From positions 4,692,501 to 4,756,500 of the forward strand of contig OU342821.1 of NCBI GenBank assembly GCA_910591455.2: DNA of 64,000 nucleotides, read 5' to 3'. Positions within the stretch are counted from its first letter, which is position 1, and the number at the start of each line of letters is the position of its first letter. Shown one piece after another: positions 53,695-64,000 of the stretch. The notes under the pieces were generated by a model. That model saw only the letters and a program-made list of their open reading frames with translations. It ran no database searches and had not been told where the DNA came from. This stretch comes from Pholis gunnellus. Lineage: Eukaryota > Chordata > Actinopteri > Perciformes > Pholidae. A program made the translations under genes and the position numbers.

Positions 53695-54560
53695 GTCCGC
53701 GTCTCTGTCAGCTCCAGCCTACAGGTTTTAATGGCTTCTGGTGCGCGACATCCGAGTCCGCATGACGCGCTCTCCACAGACAGGTACCGTCTAATCCACT
53801 AGCCCGGTCTCTCCGCGCAGCCGCCGTTTTCCAGAGCGCACCTGCCCTTTTTTCACTCTCCCGGACCTGGTTGTGCTATCCGGTTTAGTTCTGCATCTAT
53901 AACCGCGCAGCCGAACCGGGGCTAATGTAATTTACTTCCAACTCCAGATTAAAAAGAAATATCCGGTTTCAAAACTGCCTATCCATGTCTTCGCAGCGGG
54001 AGAATCGTTCTTTTTTTTTTTTCAAGTTACAGCCAAAAAGAGTACTGCAGTAGGTGCAGACAATACGGAGCCACGTCCAAGTGAATTGTGTCAGTCTTAC
54101 ACGAAGAATCCGCGAAAATCCTGTCGCCAAAGAAACTTCACAAATCGGGTGGCATGGTGCACACAAAAAAATCAACAAGACGTTATTTTCCAAAATGAGT
54201 CAAGCAGCCCTTAGATTCCTCAACCAAGTGAACCCCCGGCGTCTCTATCCTCGAGGATGCTCAGTCGGATCCGCGCATGGCGCACAGAAGGGAGAAAAAA
54301 AAGTAACGGTCGGCTGTCCACAAGTCTCTGCGAAACCGCCGTGAAAGGAGTCACGCGCAACAATCACCCATCCGAATATCCATCTTCTTTTTTTTTTTTT
54401 GCTCCAAATCCTCCTCTAGGTCTCGTCGCCGCTCGGTGTTGGAATGCAGGCGTGACGCCGTGGTTAATCACGACCGCGTGTCAATGCAACTTTGTCAGGC
54501 AGAACCGGAATGCCCTCTTCTGGCGAGACCGCGACCCGTGAACTCGTCTGAGGGTGAGAC
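53695..54560 (-). promoter_or_regulatory. Probable lrrtm4 5'UTR and GC-rich promoter region
   Basis: The sequence immediately upstream of the lrrtm4 start codon is visibly richer in CpG than the surrounding AT-rich DNA, with many CG dinucleotides around 53740-53930 and again at 54220-54550. No clear TATA box sits at a defined distance from the ATG, which fits a CpG-type promoter. The transcription start and the length of the 5'UTR cannot be read from the sequence. A T10+ run at 54010 and one at 54387 interrupt the region. The role is inferred from position next to exon 1. Confidence 0.5.
53728..53763 (-). other. Short upstream ORF before the lrrtm4 start
   Basis: If transcription starts upstream of 53763, the leader holds an ATG opening an 11-codon frame (MRTRMSRTRSH, then TAA) that closes 33 bases before the lrrtm4 ATG. 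It contains a second in-frame ATG at codon 5. Such uORFs commonly lower translation of the main frame. Whether it lies in the mature mRNA depends on an unknown start site. Confidence 0.35.
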
Positions 54561-55609
54561 GTGTGTTAGGGGAGGGTGCTGCCACGGACTACACCGACAT
54601 CCCCCCCACCCCCCCCCCCATTACGGCGTAACCGAAAATCAAATATCACAAGCGACCCCTTCATTATTTTAACAGCCTCATGTGTTTATAAAAAACTCTC
54701 TCCAAAATCCATTGTTGAGCATATGCGCAGGTAGGAATTTGTATATAATAAGGAATTAATTAGTTATCATTTCCTAAACATGGAAGTGTGCTTAAACGCC
54801 TGCGTGTGTGCTCTTCTATATTTGTGAGGACCATTTTCGAGTGTGACACCTTCAGAGTGACATGTTTGAGGGCAGAGAATGAGTTTCAGACTCAAGGTTA
54901 GAATAAGGATTCAGATTCAGGTTAGATAAATGTTTGCAGGTTGTTGCTGTCGCTACGTCTGTGGTTAGAATCGATGAAATGCATTGTGTTGTAAAGAACA
55001 TGCACAGGCCTGCGTGTGTGGGAACGAGGTCCATCGTGAGGGTAACCTACATACTGTGAACCAATACAGACGGCTCCAGGACGCTGTCCGTGGTGCTGAA
55101 ATGTGACTGATTTTCGGAACTGCCCAGGGTTTCTGATTCCTAGTTTCTAACAGTGACAGGTTCTAGGGAACGACCGGAACTAGAAGTCGTGAACAGAATA
55201 CTTAACATTCTGCACCAACCCGGATTGGAAACGCAAAGGGCACTTAATCGACAGCGGCCTCCCTCCGCGTCGCCCCCAGCTGCCTTTTTAGAGCTTGGGT
55301 GTATTTAAGGAAGGAACCGGCAGCTGAATTTTTAATGTGGATTGCATCTGCACTTGGTTGCTAATCTATGTGTACCCTTTATTTCAGACTTGAATACAGC
55401 TGGCCTCCTACTGGCATCCATGCAACCATATACTATAAATAACTCTTATTAAGTCAGGAATTATTTGGTATTTTTTCTTTTCTTTTTTGTCATATATTTG
55501 TTTGTACTGGCAGAAGTGCTGGTACTTCACTTGGGTTTTTCCATTTTGTATATTTGAACCTTTCTGCATTTTAATAAAAACTACTAATTATTTCTTCCCT
55601 ATCTTTGTG

Positions 55610-55631
55610 TATATATATATATATATATATA
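55610..55631. repeat. (AT)n microsatellite
   Basis: About 11 AT units, just outside the duplicated-arm repeat that starts at 55638. Confidence 0.9.
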
Positions 55632-55637
55632 CCATAA

Positions 55638-56024
55638 TGTCTCCACAGAGAAAAAGTGGTACAAATGGGAGCCAACTACAAAATTAAAATGCCACTTAGT
55701 GAAATAATGATTTCATATTCTCAATGCACCAATAGTCACAAAGATAACTTTAACCTTTTGCTACTTCAGTATATTTTATATGTATGTGTATATATATACG
55801 CAATATATATGTACGCTTATGTTTTTAATTGAGTGTATATATACTCAATTAAAAACATAAGCGTACTAGATATATGATATAGTAACTAGTATATACGGAG
55901 AAAAATAAAAGGTCAAACTTGGAGCCAACAAGCTGAAATTATGATTTAATATTCTCAAAGTACCAACAGTCACAGAGAGAACTTTTATTGTTTGTTACTC
56001 CAGTGTATGCTCCAGCTACATGTT
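55638..56024. repeat. Duplicated 130-bp arms around a palindrome
   Basis: Two related direct segments, 55638-55783 and 55897-56024, share GAGAAAAA, GGAGCCAAC, GATTT-ATATTCTCAA, CACCAATAGTCACA/TACCAACAGTCACA and TACTTCAGTATA/TACTCCAGTGTA in the same order. Between them lie AT-rich sequence and the hairpin at 55811-55866. The arrangement suggests a local duplication or an element with long direct arms. Confidence 0.55.
55811..55866. repeat. Palindrome: 24-bp perfect inverted repeat with 8-nt spacer
   Basis: The left arm 55811-55834 (GTACGCTTATG...AATTGAGT) is the exact reverse complement of the right arm 55843-55866, separated by GTATATAT. The AT-rich arms would form a stable cruciform or RNA hairpin. 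Nothing suggests a microRNA. It sits between the duplicated arms of the surrounding repeat. Confidence 0.85.
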
Positions 56025-56063
56025 CGCACTTTTACTAAAAGCAGAAACAGAGTAGTTTTCCAT

Positions 56064-56112
56064 CATAGTACTTTTACTTCAATAAAGGATCTGAATACCA
56101 CTTCCACCACTA
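56064..56112 (-). mobile_element. Terminal end of a TAGTGGTGGAAG-type fish DNA transposon
   Basis: Read on the minus strand the end is TAGTGGTGGAAGTGGTATTC, then AGATCCTTTATTGAAGTAAA and AGTAC, which is the familiar terminus of a high-copy teleost element (CAGTGGTGGAAG...TTCAGATCCTTTACTTAAGTAAAAGTAC). The matching opposite end is not seen nearby, so either the left end is lost or the sequence between 55638 and 56064 is its decayed body. Confidence 0.55.
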
Positions 56113-57238
56113 ACATTCTTGGAGCCCTTGCTAAATAGAACCTGCTGGGTGACGTATGTCTTTCCCTGTGAAAGGTTGGACTATTTAAACGAAAATGTCC
56201 CCCCATCGTTATAAGCTAGCACAGAGGTTTACACCCTGCGGCACCTCTTGCACTTATTCCCAGCTAATCACTTGGTATGTGACTGCCACCAAATGCCTCT
56301 CTTCACTTGATCTCATGGTATATTATATCCTCGCCTACTAATCAGCACTGCAGATCAGTGTCGGTGAGACATGTCGCATGAATGTCAATGACATCTCTCA
56401 GCTCTATCACGTCTTTTCACAGCCATCCTGTCCTGATGCATTAGCAATTTCCCATGCTACCGACCGGCCGCGCCCATTCATCTGCTCGGTTACCTGTTTT
56501 CAATGCACCTCTCGGACGATTCTCCGGCACCGTCTTCAAATTCAGCATGCTTGCTCCGTGGCTCAGCCTCAGCATTGGCTGCCATGCAATTTGTCTGATG
56601 ACTTTACTCCTGGATGTGGTTCAACAAGCAGAGGCCATTCTGCTGACGGCGCTGAAACAATTAATACCCTGTGAAGTTAAGGAGACAGAGACAGTGCCAG
56701 CCCACAGCAGTGATTTCTATCCTGAAGAAATAGAACTGTGTATAGTTTACCCTCACCTTTTTTTTTTTTAACTCTACCAATGAATTGCCTTTGCTTGTTG
56801 GTTTAAGCGTCTGTCAGGTAGGTCGTATTCAACATTTGCACAGGGGGGAGGGGGGGGGGAGAGTAATTTAGAGGTCTTGAACAAGACAAGACAAGTCTTG
56901 ACGATATTGCGACTGTAGCCGGTCGCTGTCATGAGAGATTGTGTCCTCCCCGAACAAAATATAGTTTTAAATGTGTAACATGTAATGTCTCGCCATCTGC
57001 TCTAAATAGGGGGGGGGGGGGCAGTATTTTACCTCTTCTACTGGGTCCTATCAATATGAATTTGCAGTCGTCAGTTATCAAAGAAAAGCCAGGGCAGTAA
57101 GATGACAAAATTCAACTACATTTCTGAACCTCTGAGAGCCGGTCAAAGAAAACAGCTTATAATCTGCCAATGTATCCCTGATCCAATGGTTTGAATGATA
57201 TCTCATTGAAAAAAATAAACCTCCGTCTTTACAGGAAA

Positions 57239-57475
57239 CAACTTAGTTGGGTTTGGGCAACAGAACTACTTGGTTAAGTTTAGGGAAAAGAGAGTAAAAA
57301 AATACTACGTTAGGTTAAGAAAACAAAACTACTCCGTCAGGTTGAGGAAAAGATCATGAAGTACTTAGTTGGACAACAAAACTACAGTAGGGCCGTTGCT
57401 TCAGTACGGACGTGACGTGACAAATAAATCATCCTTGACTTTATCGTTTCACGCACGAACAGCGGTCTCACGGGA
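57239..57475 (+). repeat. GGTTTAGG-type repeat, copy C with about five imperfect 30-bp units
   Basis: Imperfect units of about 28-38 bp follow one another: ACTTAGTTGGGTTTGGGCAA, CTTGGTTAAGTTTAGGG, ACGTTAGGTTAAGAAAAC, CAGGTTGAGGAAAAGATC and ACTTAGTTGGACAACAAAAC. Then come ACGGACGTGACGTGAC, TTTCACGCACGAACAGC and GGTCTCACGGGAG, paralleling copy A. Confidence 0.6.
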
Positions 57476-57519
57476 GAAAGGCCAATTTTTACAACACTGT
57501 TGGGGTATTTGGTTGGCTG

Positions 57520-57550
57520 AGCATCCGGCAACTAGCTGTTGCCGGATGCT
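57520..57550. repeat. Perfect 13-bp inverted repeat with 5-nt loop
   Basis: AGCATCCGGCAAC (57520-57532), loop TAGCT, then GTTGCCGGATGCT (57538-57550). The stem is GC-rich and lies just after GGTTTAGG repeat copy C. It may mark the end of that element or a collapsed transposon terminus. Confidence 0.8.
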
Positions 57551-58861
57551 CTACTCTAGCAGGCAGCCTCCCGGCAGTGAGGAGGCAGGACGAGGCGAGG
57601 CGGCTCAAGTCATTTTCTAATTTCTGCCACATTATGAAATGAAATCACATCAGCACAATACATTTACGTATTCTGCACAAACTGTTGCTTCTTCACATTC
57701 TTTTGATTATGTTTAATTTCATTGAATGTTTTAAACAAAAATTCCGGCCAAATCTCACACGTTGCACCTTTTTAAAGCCAATACCTGCCTAAACACTCTT
57801 CCCTGGTTGGAACTGTGTTAGTTGCCCGGCAACGTTCACATGTTGAACAATCTTCCAGGTCTCAAATGTTGAGGCTGTCGGTGATTTCAATAGCACCTTC
57901 TCCTTGAGCTCTCTCAGAGACAAAAGTGTGCAGTGACTGAAAATACAGACAATCTTCTCCGTTGCATGGAAGCAATTCATAAGCTCATAAGTGATGGTAC
58001 TGGGAACCAAACAGAAGTGTGTGCACGGGCCCATCCACCCTGCATGCTGCCACTGACAAAGCATCATTTTGATGGCTAAAAATAGCTTTTTAAATGTAAA
58101 GAAAATGTATAATAATAAAGATATAAGTTGAATAAGAGTACAAAAATATCTGAGATACAATATAGATGGATGAACAGGGTGAGAATGTTCCTAAGACTCG
58201 CCTGTATGGGTAGATGTATGGCCCTCACCGGTGCATGTGTTCTGTCTAAGTGATTCTGACAACACAAGATATTTTCAGGCTTTCTCCAGGGTGAGAGACA
58301 GCTCTGCACTGTCCTTCTCGTGTTCACATTAGACTGGGACTTGTTCTCTCTAGTGTTCTTTTCTTTTTCCATTTCCTCTGATCTTAAGCCTGGCAGAATC
58401 ATCTTAACCTGCCTCAAGGCAATTCTCAAGCTGACATCGAGTTTCTCGGGTTCACAGATGAATGTGAATCATCGAGCAAATATCCAGGGACAGCTTATAC
58501 AGCCAACACTGCGCCATACGAAAATACAACTTTTTCTTCTTCCCCTTTGGTTATTTTGTTTTTGGTGGGGGGGAAATAAAGGAAGCTGTTTTTAGTCCAA
58601 AGAATGTTGTGATACCAAGGTTGCCGCAGCAGATGCGGTAGTTGTAAATCTCTGCTTTTGCAGGTCGCTTCCATTAACCTTTACCTCAAGCTGGGTTCCA
58701 ATCTGGAGGGCTGTGTTCCACACACTGCGGCTCAGGTTGGGGCCGAGGTGTTTGGGTTTAGACGTGCTTGAAACCAGACGCATGCAAAGCACTTGGAGCA
58801 TGTTAAACAAACAGGGTAAAGCACACACTTTGTATAGATCGCAGAGGAGAGGAGAAGGGTT

Positions 58862-58920
58862 TATTACATTAGATTACATTACATTACAGTCATTTAGCTG
58901 ACGCTTTTATCCAAAGCGAC
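58862..58920 (+). repeat. Conserved teleost repeat core (CATTTAGCTGACGCTTTTATCC)
   Basis: ATTACATT repeats run into ACAGTCATTTAGCTGACGC and TTTTATCCAAAGCGAC. This core is one I have met across very many fish loci as part of a dispersed element; its exact class is not recalled. The usual continuation CTTACA is changed to CATTTTAG here, so the copy is truncated or diverged on the right. Confidence 0.6.
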
Positions 58921-60127
58921 ATTTTAGATGCTATCATACCGTAGGCACAGCTACGGGAGCAATTTATGGTATGGTGTGAAAAGACTGGACCGGCGTGTAC
59001 GTTTTAGCCCATATCCCACACTTTACACTGTGGCAAACCATTAAGACAATCCCGGTGCTCTGTTTTAAATTGTGTATTTAGTCTAATATTTCAGTGATTA
59101 ATTGGTTTCCATCAATGTCTGTACAAAATGAAATGATATAAGCATGCTCTGGAAACATGCTTGGCTTGTGGAATCCATCATGGTAAAGATTGCATTTTAG
59201 CTGTGCTGTAACACATTATTTAGTAACACATTACATTATTGCGACTACTTTACGTGTAGGGTAACACTTTTTCACTTCATAAATTTGGGGGTGGGCTTCT
59301 TTGCCAAATTTGAGGATTAAACGGATGGTCGATATCAGTTTTGGTCTCTGAGTTCAGTGGAGAGACTGAACCTGGACCTGTTCGCTCAGTGCAAGTAGCC
59401 GGAGCTATCGACGAGAAATGTGATGCCGGGTCTTCTTCGTTGTAACGTTCATCACTGGTAAGCCAGGAATCGTGTGGTTTTGTCCAGAGTTGTGTTGTTG
59501 TTTTATTAATTAGTACTGCGACTAATTATTTCTGCTTGTATCTTATCATGCAAGGATAGTAAGACTAAAATGAATGAATTGTTGATTTTCATACCATACG
59601 GAAAATATGGTAAACTGAATGAATCACCATTAACCCGTTCTCTGACACTCTTTAGCGTATGCATGAGACGCGCGGGGCTTGCAACTACATTACCTGGTGG
59701 ATTGCACTGTGAAGCAGGATGAGCAGAAGAAAAATTGTAAGTCTTTAATTAATATATGTTTTTTCTGAGGCAAAGATTCCCCAATGTTTTGCTTCCTTTA
59801 GTTCCCTTTGATCCTCATCATAGATTAGCCCATAGAAATGGAAATAGTCACAAAATGCAATCTATTGGTTGTGCACATCTTTTCTTTTTTGTGTCGATCA
59901 GGACGAAAAAATAATGCCGAAGGAAAGTCAATTGGGATCTTTTTTTCATGGCGGACACACAAATTAAAAGGCATTCATGTGACTAAGCAACAGGCAGAGC
60001 AAGTGACGTAGTGTTTAAATACAAAAATAAACTAATGGCAGAGCGGAGGGGAGGTGGATTAGTCCAACAAACCCAGGACTTTCAACCCTGAGCCCAGTGT
60101 TTGACATCGCGTTGTGTTTTTATGGTT

Positions 60128-60271
60128 GTGTTTTTGTTGCTAATTACGTGATTTTGTTGCTTAAACCTAACGTTCGTTTTGTTACCTAAACCTAACTGTA
60201 CGTAGTTATTTAAAGCCAAAACATTGTTTTTATCAAACCTAACAAAGTGGTTTAGTTGCCAAAACTTAACT
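60128..60271 (-). repeat. GGTTTAGG-type repeat, copy D, inverted
   Basis: Plus-strand words TTGTTGCTTAAACCTAACG, GTTACCTAAACCTAACTG, ATCAAACCTAACAAAG and TTGCCAAAACTTAAC are reverse complements of the TTAGGTTTAGGCAACAAAAC unit. About four units are present, opposite in orientation to copies A-C. Confidence 0.55.
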
Positions 60272-62545
60272 TTCCTTTTTTTAATGTAGTGTCATCTCGG
60301 GGAAAAAGAAAGCGACACGAAGAATACGGGCAATTTGTCTCCCTGTACACGATAGCAATAGATTCTATTCTGTGACTAGTTCATGAACTGTGAGACTGAT
60401 AGATCTGGCTCATTAGAGTGGGTGCATGATCCAGTTGGGAATTTACTTATTGAATGAATAGTTTCTATAGGATAAGCGGTTAGGATAATGGAATGGAATG
60501 AATAGTTTCTTGAATCCAAAGAAACCCTTACTATACGGTCTGGATGATATGTGGGAAATATAAAACATAATAACTTGTCTTTGTTAAGATTTCCTGGTAT
60601 AAATCAGAAGCAATTATCACATTTTCTGTGTTGTTCTCCACCCACAGAAGAACTTGTTAGATTGCTGTTAAATCAACTTAATTCGTTGCTCTTTTGCATT
60701 TCTCTTCATGTAAATATTAGCTCAGATTTCTTATTCATATTTCTGTAGCAGATTTAGTTTTTAGGGAGGTTTATATGTGATAATGGAATTGAGGGACTGT
60801 GTTGTACACAAGCCTGTACTTCCTGCCTTTGCTTCCCCTATCCTCTCAAAACGTTTGCCAACACATGCATTCAAAACCAGCCAAAAAGAAAATAGGTATG
60901 TGCCCTACTTCAAATATCATTTCAAAATGTATGATTATTTGTAGTTTGGAATAATTTCAAGCTGTATATCTGCTTTCACAGGATAACACATTCCTCAACA
61001 CAAGACAATTGTTAGCCTTGTGTGTTTGTGCCAGACGTGACAACACTGAAGATATACTTTTTTCTGCTGATTAGACACATCTCTGTAGTGTAAGAGTGTG
61101 GCTTTCTTCCCTCAGTGTTTCTCCCGATATATATATGTGTTCCCTCAACTGCTTGATTCCATGCCTGCTTCGTGTGTTTTGTCTTGGCAAAGATGTCAGA
61201 GATAAGAGGTGGGCATCTGTGTATGGCAGTGCCTTGCCATCTGTCAACTGCCCATGGGGTCTCTGTGGACATAAGCTCACATGGGTGGAACATGGGTCGG
61301 CAGATAGTTTCCAGTTTGGTTCATGAGATATGCAAATCTAATTATTTTTTTAATTTTGTTTTATTTTATTATATTACAAGCATGACAAAAGAAAGCTATT
61401 ATGTACTCAAATCACCCGAGTTATATCTTTTATTGATAGAAAATCTGAAATGGTGAACTTCCATAGCTGATGTGATCTCATGTTGGTAATATAAAATAGA
61501 GAAGATACCAGGAGTCTTACAATATGTATTTCATTGCCCCTATTACCTCTATACAGAGGACATTTCTACAACCATGTGGGCAGAGACACAAGGGATGTCT
61601 GTTGATGCTCTTGCGAGACGGAATCATTTACATAATGTCAGATGATAAGGATCTATAAATCCAGCAGATCAATGAGGTCCAATTACAGGCCACTGGAGTT
61701 TCTTATCTGCTTCAGTTTAACTTTGTGCTGCCTGTGGTCCTCCACTTTCATTAAAGCCCCAATGTGATTAGCCTGGCTGATTGGCACAAGTTGAAGATTA
61801 TCACTGAACGCAATCTTCATGTGTGCCTGCTTACTTTTGTGTTCAAAGACACAAGAAAAGCATCCTCAAGGACACACTTAATGCTGTTAGTGACAAAAAA
61901 GTGTTTTGTTTCTGCGGAGGCAATATCATCGGGCTATTATCATAATCGTATCTCATTATTTTCCATAATTCTGGCAATGTTAATGGCTCTTTTACTTGTG
62001 ACCTTCACTAAATGAACACATGCTGTATCCATGAAAAACGGGGTCGTTGCTACAGTTTTTGTTTTCTCCGCATCTTGCAGTTTTTTGGGGGGGGCTTTGG
62101 GAGGGGCTGTGAGCAGTGGGGCTGCACCTTTTGTTAAAGTGCATTCACCTGTGAGAGAGTCAGAGCCATCCAAGGTTATTATATAGCCAGAAGGCGCTGG
62201 TGGGATAGACTATTTTGCAAACAGGCACACACACAAACACACACCTGCACAGATTTCCTCCCGAGTTCTTTTTCCTCTCTTTCTTATCTTATTTTTTTAC
62301 AACTTATGTACATTCATATTTTTTATATTTTCATTTGAGCCAAATGAACAGTATTTTACATTTAAGTAACAGAAAAAAAGACTTCACTCTTTCCACCTAA
62401 TTTATTGTTGGAAAGAGATGCCTGCACATAGTGTTTATGGTGTCATGGTGACACATTGGAGGCGCACAGATTAGCAAAGGCTCTGAAGAGCACTTCCATA
62501 TGACTCAGCATGTTTGGCCAATTACTCAGCGTGCTACCCGCTCCC

Positions 62546-62546
<1 letters not shown>

Positions 62547-62576
<30 letters not shown>
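62547..62576. repeat. Poly(C) tract, 30 bases
   Basis: The longest homopolymer in the window. It creates proline or glycine runs in otherwise meaningless open frames on both strands. Confidence 0.95.
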
Positions 62577-62577
<1 letters not shown>

Positions 62578-63139
62578 ACACACCCACCTTGTGTCACATT
62601 CCAACAGGAATGGGGGCTCGTCAGACTCCGTCCCCTCGTCCCGCTCGCAGCCCCTCATTCCTCTATTTTTGGCATTAGACATTCTGGGCACGTAGGCCTC
62701 AGCACAATGTAAATTATTCAGCCTGGCTTGCCAGAGGCTGGGAGCGAATCATAAATCGCAGATGGTCTCGGGCTATTTCATACGGGTGACCGTGGTTAAA
62801 CACCAATGCACAGAATCATTTTGAAACCCACACAAATATAAGGTTTCATTACTTGTGGCTCGGCGAGAGAGTATTTCATTTTGAACTTGTGCGGTACGGC
62901 CTTTTTTTTGGGGGGAGTTAGTGGATATTGTTGTTGTGTCAAGTTTGCACCGTGTGCTTGCAGCATGTGGCATTTTCAGCACTTCCGATTTCTGGGTGGG
63001 CTGCTCAGAAAATTCCTGCAGAGGTTCATTAACTGTCGATGAAGGAAGAATACTGTATGTCAGGCTTTTTTTTATGGCTTTCATAACGTCTTGCCATCAA
63101 GCGAGAAAGCACCTACTTACTACAATTTTTCTTACCGTT

Positions 63140-63298
63140 CTGTCCGTCCGTTCGTCCATCCATCTATCTCTCCATCCATCAATCCATCCAATCCATCCAT
63201 CCAAGTATCTTTTGATCCATCCATCCAACTAATCATCCCTATCCATCCGTCCATCAAACTATCTCTCGATCTATCCATCCACCCATCTATCCATCTTA
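63140..63298 (+). repeat. Degenerate (ATCC)n tetranucleotide array
   Basis: About 160 bases dominated by CCAT/ATCC units with scattered TATC and CCGT variants, giving false Ser/Ile/His/Pro open frames in all phases. The decay suggests an old array. Confidence 0.9.
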
Positions 63299-64000
63299 GT
63301 GTTTAAAACACCAAGTGCTTGTAAAAAATATCAATACCTGCAATAAATTGGAATTTGGCTCTGGTATTCTACGGTAAAGAAGGGAGCTGAGTAAATGCCT
63401 CTTCCTTTCTCAGTGCTGTTGTCTTTGACATTTCATGACATTTTTTCCTTAAAAATATAAATCCCATCTTCAAAGTGTGCTTTTTGCTGTTATATAATAA
63501 CTGCCACCTCCGTGTTGTGGGAGACCCAGTATAATGAGGCTCTGTGAGATGTGTTACCTTGGGTGAAACAAACTTTTCTGTGTTTCATACAGTTCCTGAC
63601 TTAGAACCTGTCAAGCTGAAGATATGGTGCGACTGATTTTCCCTGGTTTGGCTGGTTGACTCTTTTGACAGAGTGAGGAGTGCCATGAAAAATGGGCGAA
63701 GGAAGCCGTTCTGGTGTCGGGCACAGATGCCAGAGCGAGGAGGCGCTCAGTAGGGCAGCGTCCACGTTTAGTGAGGCAGTTTGCTGTTTAATTACACACT
63801 GTGGGAGTCACCTTCCTCAGACCTCGGAGTTCACACGCTTAGGCCAAGGGCACAGCTTACTGGCTTCTGTGACCTAGATTTGGATGGTATGGGAATACAC
63901 AGATGCTCACGCACACACAGAAAACAGTTTAGCCTACTTGAGAGCACACTTTATTTACTTTCATTCAATAAAGTGAAGGCTACTTTAACCTTTATCCATG

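Larger units (their letters stand above)
54561..64000. other. Region upstream of lrrtm4, repeats only
   Basis: Beyond the promoter region this flank holds the transposon end and palindrome at 55638-56112, GGTTTAGG clusters, the CATTTAGC repeat core, the C30 tract and the ATCC array. No open frame looks like an exon on either strand. Confidence 0.55.

Noticed and set aside
63140..63298. Regular short repeats considered as a CRISPR-like or structured array
   Set aside because: It is a decayed ATCC tetranucleotide microsatellite, without spacers, in a eukaryotic genome.
1..64000. tRNA, rRNA and microRNA genes
   Set aside because: I looked for tRNA A/B box pairs with a GGTTCRANNCC loop and for precursor-like hairpins. 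The hairpins seen (55811 and 57520) are within repeats, and no tRNA-like fold was evident by eye. A covariance-model scan would be needed to exclude them firmly.

Overview
The window looks like teleost fish nuclear DNA, probably from a percomorph. It has long non-coding stretches, many microsatellites and C/G homopolymer tracts, and several interspersed repeats of types I recognise from fish genomes. I recognise one protein-coding gene. It lies on the minus strand and belongs to the LRRTM family of postsynaptic leucine-rich-repeat adhesion proteins, with LRRTM4 the closest match.

Gene layout, read along the minus strand. A GC-rich promoter/5'UTR region (about 54560 down to 53695) leads into a tiny first coding exon that supplies only ATG plus one G (53694-53691). 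It is followed by a consensus GTGAGT donor. Intron 1 (53690-44865, about 8.8 kb) ends in a strong polypyrimidine tract and CTGTAG acceptor. The large exon 2 (44864-43297) encodes almost the whole receptor: signal peptide, LRRNT cap, about ten LRRs, LRRCT cap, one transmembrane helix and a cytoplasmic tail ending in the PDZ ligand ECEV. The Val and stop codons of that ending overlap a splice donor (GAG|GTATGA). The same site can therefore either end the protein or splice on to a further 3' exon, and I could not find such an exon in the window.

The remaining sequence, 1-43296 and 54600-64000, contains no other gene that I can support. It holds degraded mobile elements. These include two related elements with GGGATGC-type ends (21060-21702 and 26786-26873), the first enclosing a short coding-like fragment resembling a TFAP2 transcription factor. 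There are also two copies of a CCATCTTGG-rich repeat, four clusters of a GGTTTAGG-type repeat, one end of a GGTGGAAG-type transposon beside a 24-bp-stem palindrome, and a conserved teleost repeat core at 58862-58920. Long non-coding flanks fit what is known of LRRTM4 in other vertebrates, but nothing here proves that any of this sequence is regulatory.

All calls come from reading the sequence by eye. Family assignments rest on remembered protein features, not on searches.
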